NCBI GenBank assembly: GCA_026391555.1
Contig: JAPLEB010000100.1
Span: forward strand, 1 to 51,555
Length of the DNA: 51,555 nt
Source of the DNA: Bacteroidia bacterium
GTDB taxonomy: Bacteria; Bacteroidota; Bacteroidia; Bacteroidales; VadinHA17
Direction: 5' to 3'
The notes under the pieces were generated by a model that made no database searches, was not told the DNA's origin, and saw nothing but the letters and a program-made list of their open reading frames with translations. The translations under genes were made by a program, and so were the position numbers. Shown here in pieces: positions 1 through 9,247 of this stretch; the first letter of the stretch is position 1; each line of letters starts with the position of its first letter.

Positions 1-261
1 TGTATGCGGAGCTCCCATATCCACATCGCAAAGTGCGACAATATTGCACAACCCTGTTTCATATAAGGACCTGACATCCGATCCACCACGGTTTCCAATT
101 CCGATACAGGCAACATTAATCCGTTCACTTGCTTTTGCCAGTCCAGCTGCCCGTTCAGTACTGCCTAACGCTCTTGTACGTATTGTAGGAAGCATTGTTG
201 CCGCCGAAAGCAAAAGGGCATTTTTTAAAAAAGATCGGCGCGAATTTCTATTTGAGCTCAT
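1..261 (-). CDS. Gfo/Idh/MocA-family oxidoreductase, N-terminal part (runs off window)
   Basis: The minus strand is open from an ATG at 261 to the window edge (87 codons). The product begins with a twin-arginine-like leader (RRSFLKNALLLSAA) ending near residue 30. A Rossmann nucleotide-binding start follows (INVACIGIGNRGGSDV), then VALCDVD. This arrangement is typical of secreted NAD(P)-dependent Gfo/Idh/MocA oxidoreductases common in Bacteroidota and Planctomycetota sugar clusters. The gene starts 38 bases after the stop of the sugar isomerase fragment and is probably the next gene of the same operon. The substrate cannot be told; the C-terminal domain lies outside the window. The plus-strand open frame over the same stretch is a shadow. 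Confidence 0.85.
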   Translation of the reverse strand, partial: MSSNRNSRRSFLKNALLLSAATMLPTIRTRALGSTERAAGLAKASERINVACIGIGNRGGSDVRSLYETGLCNIVALCDVDMGAPHT

Positions 262-298
262 TTTCTTAGGTTTTTAATTATATAATAGATATGTATAC

Positions 299-913
299 TT
301 AAATATTTAAACATTTTATCACACCCCGCATGTAGCCTACTGACTCTGCTAATCCAGGGATTGGTGTTTCGGCATCCTTTTCATATTCAAAAGTTAAGTT
401 TCCTTTGTATCCACTCTTTTTCACAGCTTTAAGAAATTTTGGAATATCAATTTTCCCTCTCCCCATTTCATAAGTGAAGCCTTTTTTCCCATGCGATGTT
501 ACATCTTTAACGTGCATATCAAGAATACGGTTTTTGTATTTATCAATTATAACATCCGGATCCTCATTAATTCTAAATGTATGGCCTATATCCATACACA
601 ATCCGAAACGGGGATCGCGTCCATCAACCTTTTCAAACGCAGAAACAACCGTTGGATATACCAGATCACTTGGGACATGATTATGAATAGCCACGCAAAT
701 ATCATAATCCATAATTTTCTGTTCGGTGTAATCAACAAGCTCATGTAAAGGAGAACCGATAATCATCCTTACGCCTGCATTCTTCGCATATTCGAAAGCT
801 TTGTCTGTTTCATCTTTTGATCTCATATAAATAACTCCAACCGAATAAAAGTCTAACCCGGCTTCTTTCATTTTCGATTTTACTTCATCGAATTGCTGAG
901 CTCGTTGTATCAT
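299..913 (-). CDS. Sugar phosphate isomerase/epimerase (TIM-barrel, AP-endonuclease-2 fold), N-terminally truncated
   Basis: This 204-residue protein matches the C-terminal two thirds of xylose-isomerase-like TIM-barrel proteins, which are usually about 270-300 residues. Visible metal-site segments are HNH at 77-79, DIGH at 108-111, HVKD at 134-137 and an EYE near 176-178. The first part of the barrel and any export signal are missing: the frame opens directly at a helix (QFDEVKSKMKEAG) that normally lies about 70 residues in. The ATG overlaps the stop of the upstream phosphatase by four bases (ATGA), so translation may be coupled. It could be a functional short form or a decayed gene kept by coupling; I favour truncation. 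Secreted relatives often accompany Gfo/Idh/MocA oxidoreductases, as here. Confidence 0.75.
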   Translation of the reverse strand: MIQRAQQFDEVKSKMKEAGLDFYSVGVIYMRSKDETDKAFEYAKNAGVRMIIGSPLHELVDYTEQKIMDYDICVAIHNHVPSDLVYPTVVSAFEKVDGRDPRFGLCMDIGHTFRINEDPDVIIDKYKNRILDMHVKDVTSHGKKGFTYEMGRGKIDIPKFLKAVKKSGYKGNLTFEYEKDAETPIPGLAESVGYMRGVIKCLNI

Positions 914-2460
914 TTGCCCGGTGGGGTCAATTGGCTTCGGGAAAGTTTCAATTCGTAGATTATCGAAGCGTCGTCTCCAATTAATCGAAACGTAACCTCG
1001 GGATCAGGAACCGTTGTGTCGAACGTAAACTCGCCAAAAGCATATCTCCCTGAAATACCATAGAGTTGAGTGGTCCATTTAGGATCAGTTGGAGGAGGGC
1101 CTGTCCTGCCGCCGAGACTGCCTGCTTCAAACTCATAGAAATTATATCCTGAAGGCCGGGGGATGCGAAATCCGCGTGCGCCATGCCTGTCACCTGAAAT
1201 AAGTAATACACCTCCGATATGGTTCTTTTCAATCAGATTAAAAATTTTCTCACGTCCTTCAGGGTCATTAACCCCCCATGAATCTTTACCGTCTGAAACA
1301 TAATCGCTCCACATTGTACCATTTGACAGGATGATAAAAGGCCCCTTACAATCCAATAATTGTGCTTCGAGCCATTTCATTTGTTCATCACCGAGGAATG
1401 ATCCCTTTTCTCCTGTGCGAAAATACCGTTCATCGGTCATAATAATATCACAGGGACCGACCCTTGTCCGTAGAAATACACCTTTATCTTTTTCACCAAA
1501 ACCGTAGGACGGATTATTCCATGCATGTCTGAACACATCCCACACTTTCTCCTTATCCTCTTTTGTGAAACCTGAAGGAATTCCGGCAAGATCATTGTCG
1601 AAATAGTCATGATCATCCCATGTTGCGTAGACTGGTACAGAGGCGACAAGACTCTGCCAGGCAGGGAATAAGTCACGTAACAGATAGTCTGCGCGGTGTA
1701 GCCCGGCATTATTGTCTCTGTCCTGCACGGCGATGTCGCCATAGATCAACATAGCTGACGGCTCTCGGCTTATAATTACATCGGCTTGCTTCTGATTGCC
1801 CAATCCCCATCTGTGAAAACATGTTCCAAAAGCAATACTTTCTTTTGTTGGCTGTTTGCCGTCAGGGGGAGTAATGATAGATGCATTTTTTGGGATGGGA
1901 ATAGGTTTACCATCTACTAGTACCCGATAGGAATAATGCATTGCTGGTTTCAATCCGGTTACAGGTACAATGGCTGACATATCTGTTTCGAGTGTGCTTT
2001 GTACCGGACCGAAAGATTTCTCAGAACCATCGATCGTCACTTTAACCTCGACCCTGGCCGGAAGAAAAGTACGAAGCCAAACATTTACTCCAGTCGGACT
2101 GACTGTTCCAAGCATGGGACCTCCCAGTTTTATTATCCCATTCTCCTTGCACAATTGCCTAAATTTTGCGTCATCTGCCAGATCAGCATATGTACCATTT
2201 AAGGGTTTCGCCGCGAAGATATTCCAAGCAGCCAGATACAGACGCTGAATGTTGGCAGGCCTTTCCCCCCATTGATTCAGCAACTCCATGTTACCTTTCG
2301 GATCCAGGTTTTTTTCGGCAGCTTTTTCCTTTTTTTGTTTTGCCTTAATGGCATCTTGGGTCGGATCAGTTTTTTTCTGTTTAGTTTTAGTCTCAGTTTG
2401 TGAATTACAAATTTGACTAAATGCCAGAATAATAATTAATAAAAAACTTAATTTTTTCAT
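910..2460 (-). CDS. PhoD-like metallophosphatase (alkaline phosphatase D family), secreted
   Basis: This is a 516-residue protein with an N-terminal signal peptide (residues 1-20), a lysine-rich linker to about 55, an Ig/FN3-like N-domain around 110-200 and a metallophosphatase domain. Metal-binding motifs are visible: YGD at 240-242, WDDHDYFDND at 281-290 and SGDRH at 422-426. PhoD enzymes are Ca/Fe phosphodiesterases or phosphomonoesterases acting outside the cytoplasm. A second PhoD-like protein is encoded at 16625-18109 in the same cluster, so a phosphate or related ester on the target glycan is possible. Its last codons overlap the sugar isomerase fragment by four bases. Family assignment is firm; the substrate is unknown. 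Confidence 0.88.
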   Translation of the reverse strand: MKKLSFLLIIILAFSQICNSQTETKTKQKKTDPTQDAIKAKQKKEKAAEKNLDPKGNMELLNQWGERPANIQRLYLAAWNIFAAKPLNGTYADLADDAKFRQLCKENGIIKLGGPMLGTVSPTGVNVWLRTFLPARVEVKVTIDGSEKSFGPVQSTLETDMSAIVPVTGLKPAMHYSYRVLVDGKPIPIPKNASIITPPDGKQPTKESIAFGTCFHRWGLGNQKQADVIISREPSAMLIYGDIAVQDRDNNAGLHRADYLLRDLFPAWQSLVASVPVYATWDDHDYFDNDLAGIPSGFTKEDKEKVWDVFRHAWNNPSYGFGEKDKGVFLRTRVGPCDIIMTDERYFRTGEKGSFLGDEQMKWLEAQLLDCKGPFIILSNGTMWSDYVSDGKDSWGVNDPEGREKIFNLIEKNHIGGVLLISGDRHGARGFRIPRPSGYNFYEFEAGSLGGRTGPPPTDPKWTTQLYGISGRYAFGEFTFDTTVPDPEVTFRLIGDDASIIYELKLSRSQLTPPGK

Positions 2461-2511
2461 TTTATAAAATTACTTGATATTTAAAAACAATTTAAAGAGT
2501 AAATAACTATA

Positions 2512-2610
2512 TCAAAGAGCTCCTTCTTCAAGAGGATCGTCATCGAACGTTGCACGGAAAAAATCTTCATAACTGATTTTACCAGATAGTAATCCTTCAT
2601 TCTTATTCAG
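2512..2610 (-). pseudogene. Possible coding remnant (33 codons without a start)
   Basis: Between the PhoD and sulfatase genes one minus-strand frame stays open from 2610 to a TGA at 2512-2514. It reads like a protein tail (GKISYEDFFRATFDDDPL). It has no start codon, is preceded in frame by a stop at 2611-2613, and overlaps the last codons of the sulfatase in another frame. It may be the C-terminus of a lost gene or the original end of the sulfatase separated by a frameshift. I do not recognise the family. Confidence 0.3.
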
Positions 2611-3961
2611 TCAGCTGCTTCTGTTTTTTATACTCTGAAGGCTGTTTAAAATAATGAGGAGGCAACTTATCTAATTCAATCTGGAACGATTCTTTTATTT
2701 TCTTTTGATCTGCCGATAGATTATTTTCTGATATAGGATAGAGTTCAAGAACATCCTTTATTACATTATAAAACCTGCCATCGTTGTACAGTTTATATTC
2801 CTTATTTCTCATAAAACGACCGTACCAACGCTCCGGGCCTCCACCTTTTAAAGGGTCGTAGTGAACAAATACCGTCTCACGCGGAGTGTGTGTGTTGCCA
2901 CACAATAAATTATAAAAGCTCTTTCCGTCAATGTTTTTCGGTATTTCAATACCTGCAATGTCTGCAAGAGTAGGCAAGAAGTCACTGAAATCAATTAGCT
3001 CGTTGTATTCAAAGCCTTGTTTAACAGTACCCGGATTATAAACTATCATTGGTGCATGGGTTCCTGCATCAGGCATTGTTCCTTTACCTCCATGGAAGGG
3101 GCCGTTTATTGTTTGTGTTGTTAAGGAATAATGAGTACCATTATCTGCAGTAAAAATAAATATTGTATTATTCATAATTTCCAGATCGGTTAATTTATCA
3201 ACCAGCTCTTTCATAAGCTTGTCAGTATATTCAACCATGTCCTTGAAATACTTGTCGTTTTTTTCAAGCCTCCTGTTTTTATCTTTCCATTCTTTCGAAT
3301 CAGGAGTAGGCACAAAAGGAGAATGTACCAATATCATAGGGTAATAAAGGAAAAAAGGTTTCTCTTTATTTCTTTCAATGAAATTAAGAGCATATTTTTG
3401 TACCACATCGGGTCCATATGCATCTTCAAGTCCGGTAAGTTTTTTCCCGTTTTCATAAAGTAAAGGATCAGCATACCTCTCGCCCTCGTCTTCCACGTTC
3501 CACAAGCAATGTTCATCAAACCCGAAATGCAGAGGCCGTTCCATAAGATTGCCGGATTTAAACTTTGTATTCTGGCCGTTTAATTGCCATTTTCCCACAA
3601 CACATGTGGCATAACCTGCATCTTTGAGCATATTACCAAAAGTTCGCTCATTTACATCAAGATATTCAAATGCTGTATAATTGCGATAACCATATTTGCC
3701 GGTCATGATTTCCACCCTCGAAGGCGTGCACAGAGCACATGAAATTGTATAATTAAATTTTATACCTACTCTGGAAAGGTTATCAAGAAAAGGAGTGTTA
3801 TATGATAAACAGCCGTTAACGCTTAAGCATTCATAGCCCATATCGTCTGCCAAAACTAAAACGATATTTGGCTTTCGGGGAGCGCTATTATCTGAAAAAG
3901 CAGGAATTGTTGCTGCTAAAGATAAAACTACGCTCATTTTAGTTGTTAAATATTTATTCAT
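2603..3961 (-). CDS. S1-family sulfatase, Cys-type (CTPSR)
   Basis: This is a 452-residue secreted sulfatase with a short signal peptide (1-23). The N-terminal calcium-site segment is LVLADDMGYE near 35-44. The formylglycine motif is C78-T-P-S-R82, followed by the usual TGKYGYRNY. A second metal-site segment, FTADNGTH, lies in the middle of the protein. The cysteine must be oxidised to formylglycine by FGE or anSME. The enzyme hydrolyses a sulfate ester on a carbohydrate. It lies 9 bases after the next sulfatase gene (3971-5572), in the same direction, so the two are probably co-transcribed. The subfamily and the sulfate position cannot be set from sequence alone. Confidence 0.93.
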   Translation of the reverse strand: MNKYLTTKMSVVLSLAATIPAFSDNSAPRKPNIVLVLADDMGYECLSVNGCLSYNTPFLDNLSRVGIKFNYTISCALCTPSRVEIMTGKYGYRNYTAFEYLDVNERTFGNMLKDAGYATCVVGKWQLNGQNTKFKSGNLMERPLHFGFDEHCLWNVEDEGERYADPLLYENGKKLTGLEDAYGPDVVQKYALNFIERNKEKPFFLYYPMILVHSPFVPTPDSKEWKDKNRRLEKNDKYFKDMVEYTDKLMKELVDKLTDLEIMNNTIFIFTADNGTHYSLTTQTINGPFHGGKGTMPDAGTHAPMIVYNPGTVKQGFEYNELIDFSDFLPTLADIAGIEIPKNIDGKSFYNLLCGNTHTPRETVFVHYDPLKGGGPERWYGRFMRNKEYKLYNDGRFYNVIKDVLELYPISENNLSADQKKIKESFQIELDKLPPHYFKQPSEYKKQKQLTE

Positions 3962-3970
3962 GTCAGTAGA

Positions 3971-5572
3971 TTATTTATTAAGACTCTTGTTTATATTATC
4001 CCAGGTTTCCCATTCTTTTATAAGCTCTTCCGCAACTGCAGGAAATTTTTTAATCAGGTTATTTGTTTCGGTTTGGTCAATTCCAATATTATATAGTTCC
4101 CATGGCCCATTATTATCGGAAACAAGTTTCCAATTTTCTTTTCGAATTGCTTTTCCTTGTGACCATTTCCAAAATATCGGATTTTGTCTGTCAGGATTAA
4201 TTCCCTTAGTTAGTAATGGCAACAAGCTTACTCCGTTAACCGGATTGATTTTCTCGTTATTAAAGAATGAAGGATATTCAGCGCCAGTTATATCAAGTAT
4301 GGTTGGCATAATATCAATAAAATGGGAGGGATAATCAGTAATTCCTCCGCGATTTACAATTTTCCCCTTCCAATAAAATATCAATGGTGTAGAAATACCT
4401 CCTTCATGACTATTTGATTTGTAATAACGAAAAGGAGTATTACTTACATTTGCCCATGATGTATTGAGTCGATTATATCGCCCCACGCTTCCAATGGGAT
4501 ATTTGAGATCTGATGTATACTTTTTCCCGTACAACCAACTATTTGTCTCGCTATCATTTTGGGCTCCGTTATCTGACATAAAAAGAATGACGGTATTGTC
4601 CATCTCGCCCAAATCTTTAAGTTTTGTGAAGATTCTTCCGATGTTTTGATCAACACGGTCAATCATTGCAGCATACGTGGACATAATTGAATCACGCTCT
4701 AATTTTTCGTTGTATGACAAGGAATCCCAATTTTCATAAGTAGGAGGGGATAAAGGGAAATTCTTTTTTATCAAGCCCATTTCTTTTTGTTTTTCATACC
4801 TTTTTTGCCTTATGGTTTCATATCCAGCCATATATTTTCCATAATATTTTTTAATATCCTCCGGCCATGCCATTAATGGATCATGAGGTGCATTAAATGC
4901 GACGTAAAGGAAAAATGGCTTATTGTCATTTTTGTATTCCTCAAGGTATTTAATGGCATAATTTGTGAAATAGTCAGTTGTATAAAAATCCTTTTCTTCC
5001 GGTGTATATGGGAATATTGATAAACTATCTATTGCCCAATTGCGGGTCTCCTTTGTTCCTCTTTTATTTGCCGGAATTGGTTCACCCGGTCGCTGAATTC
5101 CGGGATTAAAGTAATTACAACACCCATCTTTTAATCCAAAATATCTGTCAAAACCAAAATAGACAGGATTTTCTTCACCATGATGTTTCCCCGTCATCAG
5201 CGTGCGATATCCGGCATTACGCAGTACTTCGGCAATTGATACTGCATTAATAAATGATGCCGGGTTTTCATCCATGCCGGTATTTTGAGCATATTGTCCG
5301 GTTAACAGGCATGCTCTTGAGGGAAAACATTTGGCTGTATTATAAAACCGTGAAAAACGCAGGCTTTCTTTTGCCAGGTTATCAAGATTCGGTGTTTTAA
5401 TTTCTCCTCCATAGCAACCAATGTCGGAGAAACCCATATCATCGACTAAAAAGATCAGGATATTAGGCCGTTTTTCGTGTTGTTCCCGGTTGTTAACAGT
5501 TTGAGCATATTGTTCCCGACTGTAACCAGTAAGAACAATGAGTAAAATTACGCGAATAAAAAGTTTTTTCAT
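3971..5572 (-). CDS. S1-family sulfatase, Cys-type (CFPSR)
   Basis: This is a 533-residue sulfatase with a signal peptide (about 1-23). The metal-binding start is LVDDMGFSDIGCYG (about 42-55), and the formylglycine motif is C82-F-P-S-R86 followed by TGQYAQNTGM, a form typical of arylsulfatase-like S1 enzymes. Other active-site segments are GKHHGE and FMSDNGAQ. The length of about 530 residues and the GCYGGEIKTPNLD segment are common in Bacteroidota polysaccharide-cluster sulfatases. Its ATG overlaps the GH67 stop codon by four bases (5569-5572), which is strong evidence of co-translation and a shared substrate with the alpha-glucuronidase. Confidence 0.94.
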   Translation of the reverse strand: MKKLFIRVILLIVLTGYSREQYAQTVNNREQHEKRPNILIFLVDDMGFSDIGCYGGEIKTPNLDNLAKESLRFSRFYNTAKCFPSRACLLTGQYAQNTGMDENPASFINAVSIAEVLRNAGYRTLMTGKHHGEENPVYFGFDRYFGLKDGCCNYFNPGIQRPGEPIPANKRGTKETRNWAIDSLSIFPYTPEEKDFYTTDYFTNYAIKYLEEYKNDNKPFFLYVAFNAPHDPLMAWPEDIKKYYGKYMAGYETIRQKRYEKQKEMGLIKKNFPLSPPTYENWDSLSYNEKLERDSIMSTYAAMIDRVDQNIGRIFTKLKDLGEMDNTVILFMSDNGAQNDSETNSWLYGKKYTSDLKYPIGSVGRYNRLNTSWANVSNTPFRYYKSNSHEGGISTPLIFYWKGKIVNRGGITDYPSHFIDIMPTILDITGAEYPSFFNNEKINPVNGVSLLPLLTKGINPDRQNPIFWKWSQGKAIRKENWKLVSDNNGPWELYNIGIDQTETNNLIKKFPAVAEELIKEWETWDNINKSLNK

Positions 5573-7689
5573 TTTATATTAGTCAATTTGTAAGTGTCTT
5601 CAATGCCTGACATATCTAAAAAATAAGAATTTATGGAATCTCTCCATTCCCGGGCATATCCTTCCTGTTGTATCAGTTTATTTTTAACATGTTCAAAACG
5701 TTCATCATCGATCAAACCTTTTAATGATTGCCATTGAGCCTGATACTTTAATACTTGCTCAACGCCTTCATTATGTGAATCGTAAATATGCTGGATGACA
5801 GTTTTACCTGATTTTAATTTATATGTATATGGCACATGGTGTAAGAAAAGAAGTAATTCATCGGGACAGGTTGACAGGTCTTCGTATTCTGACTTCACAG
5901 GTTCAAAATATTGATTTGTATAACCACTGCCTGTGGCAATAGTACGATCATAACCAACACCATTTTTGTCGGCCTTATGGTAATCCACTCTTTTTGATGG
6001 TGCCGGGTAAAAATGGCTCTCATCACGATCGTTTCTGCTACACATAAGACCACATCCTAAAGGTGACGTATAGTTTTCGTATGTTTCCCAGGAGGTAAGA
6101 AGTATGCTATTTAAAACTGAATGTATCTTTTCATTATTCCCAAAAGTCTGAAGAATCCATTCATCAGTGATTTGACCGATTGAGAGATCAGGATTCCAGG
6201 CTAACCTGCCAAAACCATATAGATTTGCCTGGGCAAGAAGATGTCCTGTCCAGTTTTGGTCATCGCCAATATTTGAGACTCCTGCAATACCGGAATATTT
6301 ATAACCAAACAGGCTACCATCAATAATCCTGGAAACCATAGAATTATTGCCCTTTGCATAAGTATCAAAATCCAGTATCTCCTTCCATTCCGGCACAAGA
6401 TAACATACGTGCTTGTCCTGGCCTGTATATTCCTGTGTAATTTGCATTTCGAGCAATTGATTTGTTTTTGGCATTGCCCCGAATAAAGGAGAAACCGGTT
6501 CACGAACCTGGAAATCTATCGGGCCATTTTTAATCTGAACCAGAGCATTTTCGGCAAATGCTCCATCGAGGGGTTTGAATACCTGGTAAGCCTGGCACGC
6601 CCTGTCGGGACTCAGTTCCTTATCCCCATAGACGAAAGCCCTCCACATTAATAATCCGCCAAAAGGCTTCAGCGCATTTGCCAGCAGATTTGCTCCTTCA
6701 GCCTGAGTCCTTCCATATTTGATCGGTCCGGGTTCTCCTTCAGAATCGGCTTTAACCAGGAATCCTCCGAAATCCGGAATTTCCGAATAAATTTCGACAA
6801 CCTTGTTTCTCCACCACTCCTGGACTTTCGGATTTAGAGGATCGGCATCATCAGTACCTGAAATCAAAACAGGGCTAAAGAAATTTACTGAGATGTACAA
6901 TTTAATACCGTAATTTCTGAATACAGAAGCCAGCGCTTTCAGTTTTGGCAGATACTCAGGAGTAAGAAGCTTCCAGCCTTCCAGTCCTTTTTTTGCTGTA
7001 TTGACGTTATTGATGACTGCTCCATTAATACCTACAGAGGATAAAATACGGGCGTAGTCGATGTATCGTTTATTTATTTCCGGAAGCTCCTCCCATTTAA
7101 AAATTGAAATCCCTGCATAACCCCGTTCAATATTTGTTCTTTCCTCAGGAATTTTCCCCGGATTATCCCAATGATTTAACAGGCGCAATTTGACTTTCGG
7201 ATTTTCAAGAAGATCTATGTCAGCAACAGGTTCCTTCATCTGCATCAACCTGAGCAGATGAAAAGTGCCGTAAAGAACACCCACCTCATTCTTTGCTGTA
7301 ATTATAATATGTTTGCCGGTATTCTTAATTATGTAACCTTCCTGATTTAAACTCCTGGCCTGAGAATCAGGAATCTTGTAAATAGAAGACGGAATTTTAT
7401 CAATTGTGCCAATAATGATTGAGTTAATATTTGTGCTGGTACTGATAACCGGCTCAGCTCCAAGCATTTCTTTCAGTCCCGATTTTAATTCATTGGCGGA
7501 AGAGGATAAGATATCGCTACTCCCGGCTTGATATATTATACTACAATATTTAAGGTAATCCGCTGATAATTCTTTATCATCTATAGCTTGATATCGTAAC
7601 CAAACTTTGTAACCTGTTTCTGAGTGGGAGATATTCCCCTGAATTACAGTAAGAATAAAAATAAAATAAATAGTTTTTAGTTTTTTCAT
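5569..7689 (-). CDS. GH67 alpha-glucuronidase
   Basis: This 706-residue protein is full length for GH67. It has a signal peptide (1-23), an N-terminal domain similar to GH20/GH67 enzymes (about 30-165, including GYIIKNTGKHIIITAKNEVG) and a TIM barrel. Catalytic residues of the family are in place: E317 in KADSEGEPGP, D392 in NGPIDFQ and E420 in QITQEY. Their spacing agrees well with Cellvibrio GlcA67A (E292, D365, E393, recalled from memory). GH67 enzymes remove (4-O-methyl-)glucuronic acid from the non-reducing end of xylo-oligosaccharides. In a sulfatase-rich cluster the target may be a sulfated glucuronoxylan or xylose/glucuronate-containing algal oligosaccharides. It overlaps its neighbours by four bases on both sides. 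Confidence 0.95.
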   Translation of the reverse strand: MKKLKTIYFIFILTVIQGNISHSETGYKVWLRYQAIDDKELSADYLKYCSIIYQAGSSDILSSSANELKSGLKEMLGAEPVISTSTNINSIIIGTIDKIPSSIYKIPDSQARSLNQEGYIIKNTGKHIIITAKNEVGVLYGTFHLLRLMQMKEPVADIDLLENPKVKLRLLNHWDNPGKIPEERTNIERGYAGISIFKWEELPEINKRYIDYARILSSVGINGAVINNVNTAKKGLEGWKLLTPEYLPKLKALASVFRNYGIKLYISVNFFSPVLISGTDDADPLNPKVQEWWRNKVVEIYSEIPDFGGFLVKADSEGEPGPIKYGRTQAEGANLLANALKPFGGLLMWRAFVYGDKELSPDRACQAYQVFKPLDGAFAENALVQIKNGPIDFQVREPVSPLFGAMPKTNQLLEMQITQEYTGQDKHVCYLVPEWKEILDFDTYAKGNNSMVSRIIDGSLFGYKYSGIAGVSNIGDDQNWTGHLLAQANLYGFGRLAWNPDLSIGQITDEWILQTFGNNEKIHSVLNSILLTSWETYENYTSPLGCGLMCSRNDRDESHFYPAPSKRVDYHKADKNGVGYDRTIATGSGYTNQYFEPVKSEYEDLSTCPDELLLFLHHVPYTYKLKSGKTVIQHIYDSHNEGVEQVLKYQAQWQSLKGLIDDERFEHVKNKLIQQEGYAREWRDSINSYFLDMSGIEDTYKLTNIK

Positions 7690-9236
7690 CTATTAAAATT
7701 TATAGTGTTGCGTTCAACAAGCGCCATCGGATAATCTGCCAGGGGTAGATTGTTCAGCATAATTTCCCCGTTTTCTGATTTCACTGATTCAGGTTCAAAA
7801 ACATCTCCGGTCAGAAGATCTATTATCACTGGATCTTTCATTTCAATTCCGGATGCCTGAATATTAATTTTAGCCAACTTCGGGAGGTATTCCTGCATAT
7901 TCCATGGTAACCACCAGGCTATCAGCCAGTTATTATTTTCATCTTTAAAGGTTGCCAACAGCGGTATGGAAGGAAATGCATCGTCTTCCTCTCCGATTCC
8001 ATAAAAAATTCCCTGGTCTTTAACTGTAATGGTATAATCAACCGGAGTTGCCTTGTAACCGGGCTGCCATACAGCACAAAGGTTCTGGTAGGCAAAAAAT
8101 CCGGGTTTTTCTTTCAATTTCGGATTAGAAAGCAAACATTTTTCATTGACTCCTTTTGTTTTTACCCTGGATCCTCCACGTTCTGGATAGCCAAAAATTT
8201 TGTCAATGGGACGAAGATTGCTTCTTTCAGGTTTATCACCTTTCCCCTCAGTATGTACCAACTTAAAATAGTTGCTTAGCGTGGCTTTACAATAATATGT
8301 ATCGACGAAACTTTGCCTCAGAAGCCATTTGGCCTGGATATTTAATCCCCAGGGAGCTCTGCCCCGGAAATCGCGTGTGCTACTGTGTGATGGATATCCG
8401 CACTCGCCCTGCCACAGTTCAAGGTTAGGGTTATATTTGTTTATTACATCCCATAATTCAATAGCGAGGTAAACCCTTTCTTCCGGAACGGCTCCGTAAT
8501 TATGAAAAGAGATAATATCAATCAGGCTGTCAGAACCAACACTTAAAAATTCATCAGCAAACTGAGGATCAATACCTGCCATCGATCCTCCGATTACCTT
8601 GCATCCGGGGTCCAATTTCTTAATTATTTCTGCAGTCTTAACCAAAAGTATTCCATATTCTTTCCCATCAGGAGTTGAACCCCAGTAATTACGATGGTTC
8701 GGTTCGTTCCATACTTCCCAGTATTCGATTTTATCTTTATAACGTTCAACCGTTGCTTTTACAAAATTCAGGTAAGCCATCATTGCAACGGGATTTTTTA
8801 TCGGTGGCTCTGGTTTGAACCCATATATTTCCGCTTCCACCGGATTATCATAGGTAGTAAGTTTCGAATACAGTTTATTCCCTTCTCCAATGGTTACAAA
8901 AGGTGTAATCCCATTTTTCAGGGCGACATCAAAAGCTTTATCGGTTTCCGTCCAATCGTAAACTCCCTTTTGTCTTTCAATAGCAGGCCATGAAGCACTC
9001 AGCCTTGTCCACTTAACCCCAATTTCAGCAGCCCTTTCTACCAGGCTGTCAACCAGCGTTCCCGCCTGAATACCAAAAGGCGATGCTTCAATTTCTGAAG
9101 AATTTTTCGGAACAATTTTCCCGATTTTTTTCAGACCGGTAAGTGATGTTTCTGTTTCCATCCGGCAGGATGATAAAACTGTCAAAAAAGTTGCAAAACA
9201 AATGAGTACAATGCCATAATTCCTATTTTTTCTCAT
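7686..9236 (-). CDS. Clan GH-A glycoside hydrolase, GH39-like, lipoprotein
   Basis: This is a 516-residue protein with a lipoprotein signal (VLSSC, Cys24), so it is probably anchored to a membrane. The TIM barrel shows the clan GH-A acid/base in WEVWNEPN (E178) and a likely nucleophile in LWQGECGYP (E278). SASWPAIERQKGVYDW is typical of GH39/GH5-like barrels. GH39 members include beta-xylosidases and glycosidases found in ulvan clusters. No clear C-terminal carbohydrate-binding module is visible; residues after about 400 look like a beta-sandwich. Its stop overlaps the start of the GH67 gene (ATGA, 7686-7689). The exact family (GH39 versus a related unclassified group) is uncertain. Confidence 0.8.
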   Translation of the reverse strand: MRKNRNYGIVLICFATFLTVLSSCRMETETSLTGLKKIGKIVPKNSSEIEASPFGIQAGTLVDSLVERAAEIGVKWTRLSASWPAIERQKGVYDWTETDKAFDVALKNGITPFVTIGEGNKLYSKLTTYDNPVEAEIYGFKPEPPIKNPVAMMAYLNFVKATVERYKDKIEYWEVWNEPNHRNYWGSTPDGKEYGILLVKTAEIIKKLDPGCKVIGGSMAGIDPQFADEFLSVGSDSLIDIISFHNYGAVPEERVYLAIELWDVINKYNPNLELWQGECGYPSHSSTRDFRGRAPWGLNIQAKWLLRQSFVDTYYCKATLSNYFKLVHTEGKGDKPERSNLRPIDKIFGYPERGGSRVKTKGVNEKCLLSNPKLKEKPGFFAYQNLCAVWQPGYKATPVDYTITVKDQGIFYGIGEEDDAFPSIPLLATFKDENNNWLIAWWLPWNMQEYLPKLAKINIQASGIEMKDPVIIDLLTGDVFEPESVKSENGEIMLNNLPLADYPMALVERNTINFNR

Positions 9237-9247
9237 GGTAATTGGTT

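Noticed and set aside
44-277. A 77-codon plus-strand frame at the window start
   Set aside because: The minus strand here encodes the N-terminus of a Gfo/Idh/MocA protein with a clear leader and nucleotide-binding motif.
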